From Mrakia gelida (Eukaryota; Basidiomycota; Tremellomycetes; Cystofilobasidiales; Mrakiaceae), in assembly GCA_024345305.1 (NCBI GenBank), contig BRON01000002.1:992001-1056000 (forward strand): a stretch of DNA of 64,000 nt, given 5' to 3'. The translations under genes were made by a program, and so were the position numbers. Shown here piece after piece: positions 23,980 through 33,400 of the stretch (position 1 is its first letter; the number at the start of each line of letters is the position of its first letter). The notes under the pieces are model-generated. The model saw only the letters and a program-made list of their open reading frames with translations. It was not told where the DNA came from and ran no database searches.

Positions 23980-26900
23980 ATGTCAAGCAACTACTCCAAG
24001 AAGCTGGATCACAAGCTGTTCAAGCTCACTGCTCTCGATGGTACCAACTACGAGACGTGGTCAGTAAGGATGGAGATCGCTTTTGGAGAAGCAGGAATCA
24101 AGCCCGTCGTCCTCGGTACGAAAACCAGGCCCAACCTCACCCCGGAAATTATGGAAAAGGACACCACCGGACAAGAGGTCGTGAAGCAGCAGAACAACGT
24201 CAAGGACATCGAAGAATGGGACCATATGGACGAGTTCGCGCTCCACAGGATTCAAATGGCGGTCAGCGACCGAGAACTACCTCGGATCCGGAACTGCAAA
24301 CACGCAAAGGAGGCATGGGATCTTCTGAGGAAGACTCACAAGGTGGAAGGAGGAGCGGGAGAGGTCATGGCCATCCGAAGGATGAGGGACCTCAAGATGG
24401 AGGAGGGAGAACCAGTACAGGAGTACATCGACGAATTCCAAAGGATCATCGACGACATGTCAGCTCTCGGCCTCAACATCCCAGACAGGATGAGCTCAAT
24501 GTTCTTCCTCAGTGGGTTACCCGCATCACTCGAACAATTCATTCAACACCAAACGCTCCAGGCACAAGAATCAAAACAAGAACTCAACCCAACCGCCGTC
24601 GCCACATCCCTCCTCATCCACGTAAGGACTCACGAGTCCCTCAAACCGACCGGTACTTCATCGTCGAAGGAAACAGCCCTCCTTGTCGACAAGAGGACCG
24701 CCAAGTGCCATCAGTGCAACAAGGTCGGACACTTCAAGTCGGAGTGCTGGGAGTTGAATGGAGGAAAGCCCACGGGGCAGGGACAAGGTGGAAAGGGAAG
24801 GAAGTTCGGGAAGGGGAAGAAGGAGAACAAGGGGAACTGGAAGGATAGGGAAGAGGCGCACCTCGTAGACTACGGTCTTCAAGCAGGATCCGACATCGCG
24901 ACGTCGGCCCAAGCGCTCTTCGCTCAAACCAAGCATGGATACATCGCTGATAGTGGAGCATCAAACCACATCGTCGGGGACCGGGAACGCTTCGTAACAT
25001 ACAAGGCGCACAACGGAACGGTCACGACGGCCAACGGATCAATCGTTCAGATCCTCGGCATCGGCTCCATCCACCTCCAGACCACCGTGAAAGGATCAAG
25101 GAAGGCCTTCACCATCTCCAACGTGTACCACATCCCAGGGTTCAGCAACCTCATCAGTATCGGTCAACTCGGTAACAAAGGAGTCGAGACCAGGTTCCCC
25201 AGCAAGGGGACAACCCAAACCAACAAGCGATGCCAGTTCCTTCGAGACGGATCGCTGTTCATGGAGGGAAAAGAGGTGTCGAAGAACCTCTACATGCTGG
25301 ACGTGAGCGACTTCAAGGGAGTCGGCTCAGGAGGAGAAGACGTAGCACTCGCGGCAACAGGAGTCGACAAGATCGAGGTCCTTCATCGCCGGCTCGGTCA
25401 CGCTTCTATCTCCGCCATGGAGGAGTTGTCTCGTCAGAAGCTCCTACCAACCTTCACCAAAAAGGACATCATCGGATTCAAGGAAAGGATCTGCGTACCT
25501 TGCGTCGAAGGGAAACAACATCGAACTCCATTCCCCACCTCCACCACCAAAACCACTTCACCTCTCGAGCTCGTTCACACGGATCTCGCCGGACCGATGC
25601 CAATCGCCTCGGCTCAAGGAATGCGTTACATGATGACGATCTGGGACGACTTCAGCAACTACCACTGGTCGTTCGCAATGAAGAGGAAGTCGGAAACACT
25701 GGCAACCTTCATCGCCTGGAGGAAAAGGGAGGAGAAAAGGACCAATCACGTCGTCAAACGGATCAGGTCAGACAACGGTGGGGAATACACGTCGAAGGAC
25801 TACGAGTTCTATCTCCGGGACGAAGGAATCACCAAGGAAACGACTATCCCACACACACCGCAACAAAACGGCAAGGCCGAACGAGGAATGCGAACCATCG
25901 AGGAGAAGATCACCTGCGCGCTACGAGACGCGAGGGACCTCGACGGATCCTACTGGGCGGAAGCCATGAACTACGCCACATACACAATCAACCGCATTCC
26001 CTCATCCTCAGTCAACTCTCAAACCCCCTACCAAGCCTACTACAAAAGGAAGCCCGACCTCACTGCAATGCGGACGTTCGGAGCTCTCGCTTACGCGCTC
26101 AACCTTCAAAAGATCAAGCATCAACCCAAGAGCATCAAGTGCATCTTCCTCGGATACGGCGATCTCAACGGGAAGAAGGCCTATCGACTTCAAGTCCATG
26201 GAGACCCCAAGCGGTCGATCCTTCATTCTCGGGACGTTATCTTCGACGAAACACGTGGAGTCCACCAGACGGTGGAGCTACCAGGAATGGGACAAGCCGG
26301 AATCAAGGAGGACCACAAGGAGGAGGAAGAAGAAGAGAAGGAACTAGAGGAGGACAAAGGAGAGGAACAGCACCTACTCAAGTCCAACCAACAAGACCCG
26401 GTCAGGGAGACCGAGGCAAGGAAACCCAACCCATCACGCGTCAAGCACTCCTACACTTACGAGCCCATCATCGATGAACCGGCTGTCGATTTGAGTGGGA
26501 GCTACGGACGAGGTCAACGGCACAAGAAACCTCTCACAGGAACAGGAGACTCGGCAAGATTTGTCCAGACAGACTACGACATCACCGACTTCATTTCGGA
26601 GGACTTCGCCGGACACGCTCAAGCGACGCAACCCAAACTCGAGGATCTTCCACCACCCTCCGTCCCAAATACATACGGAGAAGCCATGGCGTCGGAGCAC
26701 GCATACTTCTGGAGGGAAGCGATGGACGAAGAGATGGTGTCGATGGAAGGGAACGGAGTCTTTGAACTCACGGAGCTACCCTCAGGATCAAAAACGGTCG
26801 GAGGTCGCTGGGTCTACGCGCTCAAGAAAGGAGCCGACGGGAGGATTACTCGCTTCAAAGCTAGATGGGTCGCCAAGGGATTCAGTCAGCAAGAAGGAGC

Positions 26901-28287
26901 CGACTACGTCGAGACGTACGCGCCGGTATCAAAGCTCAACTCACTCAGGATCGTCCTCGCCATCGCAGCATCGGAGGATCTCGATCTAGTCCAAGGAGAC
27001 TTCAAGACGGCGTTCCTCACAGCCGACCTAGTGGAAACGGTCTTCATGGAACAGCCAACAGGGTACGAACAAAAGGGAGCCGACAAGAAGAAACTCGTCG
27101 CGCATCTCCTCAAGGCCCTATACGGACTCAAACAATCGCCACTCGCGTTCTACAATCACTCCTCAAAGTTCTTTCAAACTCAACTCAATCTCCATCCACT
27201 CGAAGCGGACCCTTGCATCTACATAGGGCATAGGAAGGGACGACGGATCATGCTGGTCCAGTACGTTGACGACTTCGTCGCCGCAGGAGACAAGGAGGAT
27301 TTGGAGTGGGTCATGACGGAGATCCAGAAGGAATTCAAGATCGACGACAGAGGAGACCTCAACCCAGGAACCATCCTCGGAATCGACGTTACGAGGGACC
27401 GCAAGGCGGGGACAATGGACCTCAGCCAGAAACGATACGTTCAAACGGTCCTCGAACGATTCAACATGGTCGACGCAAAATCAAACAAGGTTCCGATGGA
27501 CGACTTTAGGCAACTGTCGGTCCAATCGGAGGATTCGGGATCAGAGAAGCTGGACGGAGTACCCTACCTCGAAGCGGTGGGATCGTTGATGTACCTCCAA
27601 GTCTGCACTCGACCGGACATCGCCTTCGCCGTCGGAGTTCTCAGCCGATTCAGTTCGGACCCACGAAGGGTTCACTGGGGAGCAGTCAAGAAGGTCATGC
27701 GATACCTACAAGGATCAGCAGACACGTCGCTTCAACTTGGAGGACACTCGGACGCTCCAATCGCAGAACTATGGACCGACTCCGACTACGCCGGAGACAC
27801 GGAATCAAGACGATCAACAACAGGATTCGTCGTCAAGGTATTTGGATCCACAGTCATCTGGGCAAGTCGACGCCAAAAGGCAATCAGTCTCTCTTCTCTT
27901 GAAGCAGAGTACATCGCTCTCTCCGCAGGATGCCGGAGCCTTAGGTGGGTCGCCAAGATCCTCGCTGAACTCGGATACGACACCGGATCGATCCCAGTAA
28001 ACGTAGACAACCAAGGAGCCATCGAAACAACCAAGAACGGTACTCACTCGGAGAAGACCAAGCACATCGACGTCGCGTACAAATACGGGCGAGAGGCCCA
28101 ACAGAGAGGATTCATCAAGCTCAACTACTGTCCCACCGAGGACATGCAGGCAGACATCCTCACCAAGGCTCTCGGAGTCGAAAAGCTCGAACGGTTCAAG
28201 AAATCGCTCAACATCCAGAAGGAAACCTCGCGCGTGGATCAAAAGACCAGCGGAGACATGGATGGAAACCCGCAAAGGGGGAAATGA
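23980..28287 (+). CDS. Copia Gag-Pol polyprotein, intact
   Basis: Single polyprotein of 1435 residues starting at the first ATG after the LTR. In order: Gag (LDGTNYETWSVRM near the N-terminus, UBN2-like), zinc knuckle CHQCNKVGHFKSEC at about residue 243 (CX2CX4HX4C), aspartic protease with ADSGASNHI at about 324, the pre-integrase HRRLGHAS, integrase with HTDLAGPM (~533) and RSDNGGEY (~597) followed by PQQNGKAER, reverse transcriptase from GRWVYALKK to the active site YVDDF at about 1095, and RNase H with WTDSDYAGD (~1267), SSLEAEYIALS and TKHIDV. All catalytic motifs are present and there is no stop or frameshift, so the element could be autonomous. Gag and Pol are in one frame; no programmed frameshift is needed. 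YVDDF is a slight variant of the usual YVDDM/L. Confidence 0.96.
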   Translation: MSSNYSKKLDHKLFKLTALDGTNYETWSVRMEIAFGEAGIKPVVLGTKTRPNLTPEIMEKDTTGQEVVKQQNNVKDIEEWDHMDEFALHRIQMAVSDRELPRIRNCKHAKEAWDLLRKTHKVEGGAGEVMAIRRMRDLKMEEGEPVQEYIDEFQRIIDDMSALGLNIPDRMSSMFFLSGLPASLEQFIQHQTLQAQESKQELNPTAVATSLLIHVRTHESLKPTGTSSSKETALLVDKRTAKCHQCNKVGHFKSECWELNGGKPTGQGQGGKGRKFGKGKKENKGNWKDREEAHLVDYGLQAGSDIATSAQALFAQTKHGYIADSGASNHIVGDRERFVTYKAHNGTVTTANGSIVQILGIGSIHLQTTVKGSRKAFTISNVYHIPGFSNLISIGQLGNKGVETRFPSKGTTQTNKRCQFLRDGSLFMEGKEVSKNLYMLDVSDFKGVGSGGEDVALAATGVDKIEVLHRRLGHASISAMEELSRQKLLPTFTKKDIIGFKERICVPCVEGKQHRTPFPTSTTKTTSPLELVHTDLAGPMPIASAQGMRYMMTIWDDFSNYHWSFAMKRKSETLATFIAWRKREEKRTNHVVKRIRSDNGGEYTSKDYEFYLRDEGITKETTIPHTPQQNGKAERGMRTIEEKITCALRDARDLDGSYWAEAMNYATYTINRIPSSSVNSQTPYQAYYKRKPDLTAMRTFGALAYALNLQKIKHQPKSIKCIFLGYGDLNGKKAYRLQVHGDPKRSILHSRDVIFDETRGVHQTVELPGMGQAGIKEDHKEEEEEEKELEEDKGEEQHLLKSNQQDPVRETEARKPNPSRVKHSYTYEPIIDEPAVDLSGSYGRGQRHKKPLTGTGDSARFVQTDYDITDFISEDFAGHAQATQPKLEDLPPPSVPNTYGEAMASEHAYFWREAMDEEMVSMEGNGVFELTELPSGSKTVGGRWVYALKKGADGRITRFKARWVAKGFSQQEGADYVETYAPVSKLNSLRIVLAIAASEDLDLVQGDFKTAFLTADLVETVFMEQPTGYEQKGADKKKLVAHLLKALYGLKQSPLAFYNHSSKFFQTQLNLHPLEADPCIYIGHRKGRRIMLVQYVDDFVAAGDKEDLEWVMTEIQKEFKIDDRGDLNPGTILGIDVTRDRKAGTMDLSQKRYVQTVLERFNMVDAKSNKVPMDDFRQLSVQSEDSGSEKLDGVPYLEAVGSLMYLQVCTRPDIAFAVGVLSRFSSDPRRVHWGAVKKVMRYLQGSADTSLQLGGHSDAPIAELWTDSDYAGDTESRRSTTGFVVKVFGSTVIWASRRQKAISLSSLEAEYIALSAGCRSLRWVAKILAELGYDTGSIPVNVDNQGAIETTKNGTHSEKTKHIDVAYKYGREAQQRGFIKLNYCPTEDMQADILTKALGVEKLERFKKSLNIQKETSRVDQKTSGDMDGNPQRGK

Positions 28288-28317
28288 AGGAAGGACTCTC
28301 AGCTCGTCGAGTGGGAG

Positions 28318-28544
28318 TGTTGGAAGGTGGCGACTCGCAGAGAGATCTTACGTAGTAGCTTAGTAACGCGTCTCGTTCAGTCCCCTTGTTAGTAACCATT
28401 CTTCGTAAACAGCTTTGTAAGCTACCTTCAGATCACGTGACCATTTCCATAGTATATAAACCTTTCGAGTAGCTAGCTTTATACAACAAGCTTTGAACCA
28501 CATCCTGCAGACATCCCTAAGCTCAAGTGGACGACCCAACAACA
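28318..28544 (+). repeat. 3' LTR of the copia element
   Basis: 227-bp direct repeat, identical by eye to the 5' LTR at 23704-23930; followed directly by the CTTCT target duplication. Confidence 0.95.
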
Positions 28545-28549
28545 CTTCT

Positions 28550-29310
28550 GTCCATGGCCACCGCTTTCCCTTAGCCCTCGCGTCTTTTTTCTTGTTTCTT
28601 ACCTTCTTGGGGATAGCTACCTACCTACCTTCGCTTTTCGCTCCTTCTCTCTTGCTCTCTCTCTTCTTGATCCTTTCCTCTCTTATCTATCCACGGACAT
28701 CTCTCTGCTCACGCCCTCGACGCGTTCTCGCTCACTTTCTTATGCCACCCCACACACCCACTCGCTTGCTCGTTTATTATTCTTATTCTTTACTATGTCT
28801 GTCTGTAATGATGCTTTTGCTATGCTTTGCGATCGTGAGGAAGAAGGGAGCGAGCGAGCGAGCGAGGAGGTGGAGGAGAGTCGAGACGGGGAGAGCGACG
28901 CGTCAAGTGCTTTCTTCCTTTCATTCTCTCGTCAGCTTCAATGGGGAAAGGACAGCGTCGAAAGAGGGAAAGCGGAAGGAGGGAGGCACGCCGAAGGACA
29001 AGGTGTGTCGACATCGAACTTGCTCTACTTGGAGATTATCGTCTACAGGAGTGAGTGAGTAAAATGATGAGGTCTCAGAATCTAACTCTGCTGGTAGAGA
29101 ACCGTCTCCGCGGACGCAAACAAAAGAACGACGCCTCCTCTGAAGTCGTCAAAACGGACTGAGCTCTACTGCTGAGGAGTCACAGCAAGTCTAGAACGCA
29201 AAGGCGCGGAGTCACGAGAAGGAGAAGAGGAAGGAGAACGGAGCGAGCTCGCCGAGGGGCGGAACGAGACGCGTCGAGGACGAGAAAAACGCAAGGAGCT
29301 GTTCTGTACG
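28550..29310. other. Region downstream of the retrotransposon, no gene seen
   Basis: The first ~250 bp are T-rich with CTACCTACCTACC and TTATTATTCTTATTC near 28770-28790, and look like the displaced 3' UTR/terminator of the gene ending at 23534. The rest has short GAGCGAGC repeats (28850-28865). Open frames here are short and Ser/Arg-rich; none has splice or family support. Confidence 0.4.
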
Positions 29311-29640
29311 CTAGAGCGCGTCAGTGGTTAACATGTCAACGAGCACAAAGCTACCCAAGAGGAGGATAGAGAAACAAACGAGCAGCGGACGGCGAGGGAG
29401 GAGAGGAAAACAAGCAGCGAGAGAGAGACGCGTCCGACATTGTTCCTCCTTGCGCTGTTGAGCTTCTCGTGGGTACAAATATACAAATCAGATGTATACT
29501 ACGCATGACTGATAACTGGCCATCAAGTGATCGGAAAGGTCCAGAGAGGTGGCAGGAGTCTGATCAAAAGGAAACGGCGACGCGTACCAAAACCGCCCGT
29601 CCGCTCGACGTGCATTCCCTGTGCGCGCAAAAGCAAAAAT
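29310..29640 (-). repeat. Truncated copy of the tRNA-Pro-headed repeat
   Basis: Shares long similar blocks with 49230-49553 and, in reverse orientation, with 41480-41740: the GAGCAGCGGACGGCGAGGGAGG block, GAGAGAGAGACGCGTCCGAC, GTGATCGGAAAGGTCC and GGCAGGAGTCTGATCAAAAG, then GGCGACGCGTACCAAAAC. Similarity stops at the CCATTTTTGC (reverse strand) that follows the tRNA in the 49-kb copy, so this copy has no tRNA part. A second partial copy of its first block is at about 29690-29800. Confidence 0.7.
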
Positions 29641-29689
29641 GGTTCATGGGTAGTAGAGCACTCAGAGAAGTATGAGATGATGAGAGAGA

Positions 29690-29800
29690 AACGAAACGAG
29701 CAGCGGACGGCGAGGGAGGAAAACAAGGAGCGAGCGAGAGAGAGCGAGACTTCTCTTCACGTTGTTGTGCTTCTCCTGTCGTAAATCAACGTAAGAGTCA
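29690..29800 (-). repeat. Second partial copy of the same repeat
   Basis: Repeats the block GAGCAGCGGACGGCGAGGGAGG and the following AAGCAGCGAGAGAGAG-like stretch from 29380-29450, with an ending CTTCTC...GTA similar to the 29460 region. Arranged head to tail with the copy at 29310-29640. Confidence 0.55.
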
Positions 29801-29911
29801 AAGACGCTCATATTCTTGGTACTTATACAAGATGATTCAGAGAAATCGGAGTGGAAAAAATTCACGAGGGTCGGCCGAGGCGTTTTCGTAGCGGAGGAGA
29901 GGAAGGGACCT

Positions 29912-29990
29912 CCCGCTGGTTAAATTCGAGTCGTCGAGTTCCCGCGGGTTAAAATCGAGTCGTCGAGTCCCCGCGGGATAAAATCGAGTC
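29912..29990. repeat. Short tandem repeat, ~29-30 bp unit, 2.7 copies
   Basis: Unit CCCGC(T/G)GGTTAAA followed by TCGAGTCGTCGAGT; copies start at 29912, 29941 and 29971 with few differences. Each unit contains the small palindrome CGAGTCGTCGAG and a CCGCGGG palindrome in two copies. No role can be assigned. Confidence 0.8.
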
Positions 29991-30467
29991 TCGCTGCCCT
30001 GGATCCTAGGCGCAAGTCTTTGTCATCAACATATGAGCGCCCTCCGCTAGATGTTGATATATATCTTGGACGGAGCGAGTGGCTATAGGGAACAGAGCAA
30101 CCATGAAGATGGCTCTTCGAGACCTGCACAGACCAGAAGCGAAGAAGACGAGCGAGGGCGAACGACGCCCCACTTGTAGTAAAGGAGCCCCCAATGTAGA
30201 AAGTCTCACTCCCTTTGAAGAATCGAAGCTCGACCACGCGCGACCTTCCCTCGCTCGCTGCCCGAAGTCTTTTCGTCATCTTTCGACGTTTGAGTTCAGA
30301 TACGGTTACCTGGGATCGTTGTCGTAAACATATATCGATTCGTGAGAGAGGAACACATCAGATACTAAAGCAAACGAGACACACTAGGGATGACCAAGAG
30401 AGACAAGCGAAAAGCAAAACAAGAGCAACGCGTCGTCGACTTCAACTTCGACTGCTTCGACTGAGGA
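29991..30467. other. Unassigned stretch with a small hairpin
   Basis: Contains an inverted repeat with arms TCAACAT (about 30027) and ATGTTGA (about 30051), with a TATATATC tract just after. An open minus-strand frame spans 29920-30279 but has no ATG-supported or family-like content. The end of the next minus-strand gene is at 30468. Confidence 0.35.
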
Positions 30468-33400
30468 TTAAGTCTTCCCCTTCTTCTTCGAGCGAGATCC
30501 ATCTGGAGGAAGGAGCGAAAAGAGAGTGAGAAGATCGTTGAGTCAGCCTCCGTCGTTCGACTCAAGATCTCGCCTCGCGCGAGAAGCGAACGTGAACTCA
30601 CCGTTCCCCTTCGACTTCGACTTCGGCTTCGAGAAGGCCTTCTCCTTGCCCTTCCCCTTCGACGATTCGAGCTGCTCAGTCGAATCCTTCTTCTTCTTGG
30701 TAAGACGAGGTGGATCTGGGAGGGTGATTGAGATCAAGATGAGGAGAAGGGAGTCAGAGAAGTCTTCGTGTTGATTCGGCGCGTCTCGAAAAAAAAAAAA
30801 GCGAACTCACCCGAATCGTGCTCGTCTTCCTGGTCCCTCTTCCTCGGGCCTTTCTTCCCCCCAACCACATCGATCACCTCGTCCTTCCCAACGTACTCCA
30901 AAAACGTCTCCTCGGCGATCTGTGCTAGCTGCTCCTTCGTCATATCAGGGCTGGTGGCTGCGAGAGATCGAGCGGAGGCGAGGTAGAGAGGAGCGAGAGG
31001 GTGATCCTCCTGAGAGGCGAGGATGATGGAGATGATGTTGCTGTTGGCGGTGGACGAGGAGGAGGAGGAGGAAGATGAGGAAGGGGAGGAGGTACGTTCC
31101 ACCTTGAAGAGGGTCGACTCGGAGAGCGTCGACTCGAGGATGGCGTCGAAGTTCTTGTCACGAGCGAGCTGGAGTGGGTAGAAGATCGGGGTTGCGATGA
31201 ATCCGTGCTTGGGAATGGGCGTGGTTTTCGTTTCTTTGACTGGGCATGTGTGCTTGCACTTCCGACTGAAAGGGGAGCGAGAAAAGGATCGATCAGCATC
31301 AGGAGAACGAGAAAGAAAGCGAAAGCGGAACGACTCACTTCGTCTTCATCCCGACAGCATCACACGATTCACACACAACGGCGTACTTCTTGTACCTGAC
31401 GAGGGCTGGAGAGAGTTTGTCGAGGTCTACGAAGTTGTTGGCGATGATCTCCTGGAACGACGAGACTTCCGAGAAGGACGACGAGAGCTTCTTCTGGTCG
31501 TGCTTCTTGGTGAGAGCAGTTCGAGCCTGGAAGGGAAGACGACGGTGGATCGGAGTCAGCATCAAAGCGAACGAGGAGAAGGAGAAAGAGGTAGATAGAA
31601 GAACGAGAGCTCACATTGACGAGGTTCTGATCCGAAGCCTCCTTCTTCTCCGGGACGGCAGCGATCGATGCGTTGGCCGACTGCTGGTAGGACTTGCCGA
31701 TAGGGACGTTGAAGAACCATCCATCCCACTCGGTGGAGTAGATCTGGCCCAAGAAAAAAAAGAGAAGAAGGAGCTTCGATCAGTAAGAAGTCGCGTCGAG
31801 TCGAGGAGGAAACGAATGGACTCACCTCGACTCCAGCAGGACAACAGGACCTGATCCTCCCATCCAGCATCGCTAGCTTCTGAACTTGACGATCCTCCGA
31901 CGACGGGTCTCCATGGGCGACTATCTCGAGAGCGAGGGCTGGAAGCGAGAACCGAACGAGCGAGTCAGCGACGTTCAAAAGACGAATCGATAGATGAAAC
32001 GCGACTGAACTCACTCTTGGCCTTGGAGGCTGAGAAGGTCTCCGAATATCCCTCGTATCGCGTGGTGACCGTTGACGTGTCCTGGTAGCGAAGGCTTTTG
32101 AGGGATTCGAGAGCCGAGACCAAGGGAGCAGTCTAAAACGAAACGAGCGAGAAAAGTGAGCTCGAGCTGAACTCCTCCTCCGTCGACCGAAAACCAAGCT
32201 CGAGGTCGCAGACTCACCTCAGCGATCTCATTCTCTAGTTTCTCAAGGATTCCGCAGGCTCGAGCATTGGCCTCTATAGCAGCAGCCAAGCTGGAAGCGT
32301 CGGCTTTGGATCCAGGGGTCGTGACGGTCGCGTCGTTGCAGGCGAGGGAGGCGCCGATGAGAGCGAGTCCTCTCGAGAGCGTTTGGATCCTGAGGTAACG
32401 ACCCCTCGTGAGCGAGTTGTGCTTCCCGAGTCCGCAGTGAAGCTCGTAGAGCGCGACGGTCCAGAAGTGAGTCCCAACACAGACGACCGAGATGGTTCCG
32501 ACCTGGTCGAAGAACGAACGAACGAAACGTCAACTCACGTCAGGTTCGTTCTCTCACCACGAACCACGCGAATGGGACTCACCTTAGTCTTCAAGAAATC
32601 ACGCCAGGGGTGCTCCTCCTTGTGTCCGAAACCGAGATGGTCTCGAAGCTTGACGGCGTTGGCGAGGCTGGGAGTCTCCATGAACTTGTCGTACTGCTCG
32701 CTCTCTCCGTATTCGAGGTCTCCGACTTCAATCGCGTTGGTGACCTGAGGTTCGAGAACAGTCCGAGAAGACACGTCAGTATCTTGGCGTAGAAGTAGAG
32801 CGAGAATCAACAAGGAAGCTGCTCACCACGGCGGACTGAACAAGGAGGACGCGAGGTCGAACGTGAACGACGTATCGAACGAGGAAGAAGCACGCCAGCC
32901 AGTAGTCGGAGTGACTAGACAGAAGAAGGAGATATCAGTATCGATATGAGAGAGAACGTAGAGGGCTGGGACTGACCAGGTCAAGACCACGACGGACCAA
33001 AGGTCGACAAACGCGCCGTATCGAATCGAAACGAGACCGACGAGGTTGACGAGAGCGAGGCTCAGGACGAGGCCTACGAGGGATCCGAAGAGAACGAAAT
33101 CACAGAGGATTTGGAAGAGTCTGAAAAAGAGAGAGGAGGTAAGTCGAGGGAAGCAGGGAAGGGTTAGGGAACGAAGCAACGAACCGAGGTCCTCGTCCCT
33201 GAACCTCTCCGACCCAAGAGCTCTTGAAGTCTCCATCCTGTAGCGACGAGTGATTCGGTCAGCAGAGTTCGAGCGAGTTCGAGATAGGGAACTTGAACTA
33301 ACAGATTTGGTAATATCCTTGGCGATGGTCAAGCTCACGACTCCTCGCTTGACGGTGACGCTCGAGACAGGGCGAACCGACGAACCGAGCTTCTTGAGGA

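Larger units (their letters stand above)
23704..28544 (+). mobile_element. Complete Ty1/copia LTR retrotransposon
   Basis: Full-length element of 4841 bp with two 227-bp LTRs that start TGTTGG and end CCAACA (a short inverted repeat). The target site is duplicated: CTTCT occurs at 23699-23703 and again at 28545-28549. One uninterrupted Gag-Pol reading frame fills the interior. The interior begins CGTTATCAGCACC right after the 5' LTR (candidate primer-binding site; tRNA not identified). A purine-rich GTGGGAG abuts the 3' LTR, and a longer purine tract lies about 25 bp further upstream. Order protease-integrase-RT-RNase H defines copia. The LTRs match base for base in my reading, so the insertion is very young. 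Codon and base use are less C-rich than flanking genes, and there are no introns. Confidence 0.96.

Noticed and set aside
24057..26989. Long alternative plus-strand frames inside the retrotransposon
   Set aside because: They overlap the motif-complete Gag-Pol frame and consist of Arg/Pro/His-rich out-of-frame translation.
29640..29690. Possible tRNA in the 29-kb repeat copy
   Set aside because: The sequence after CGCGCAAAAGCAAAAATGG does not fold into any tRNA arm; the tRNA part is absent in this copy.
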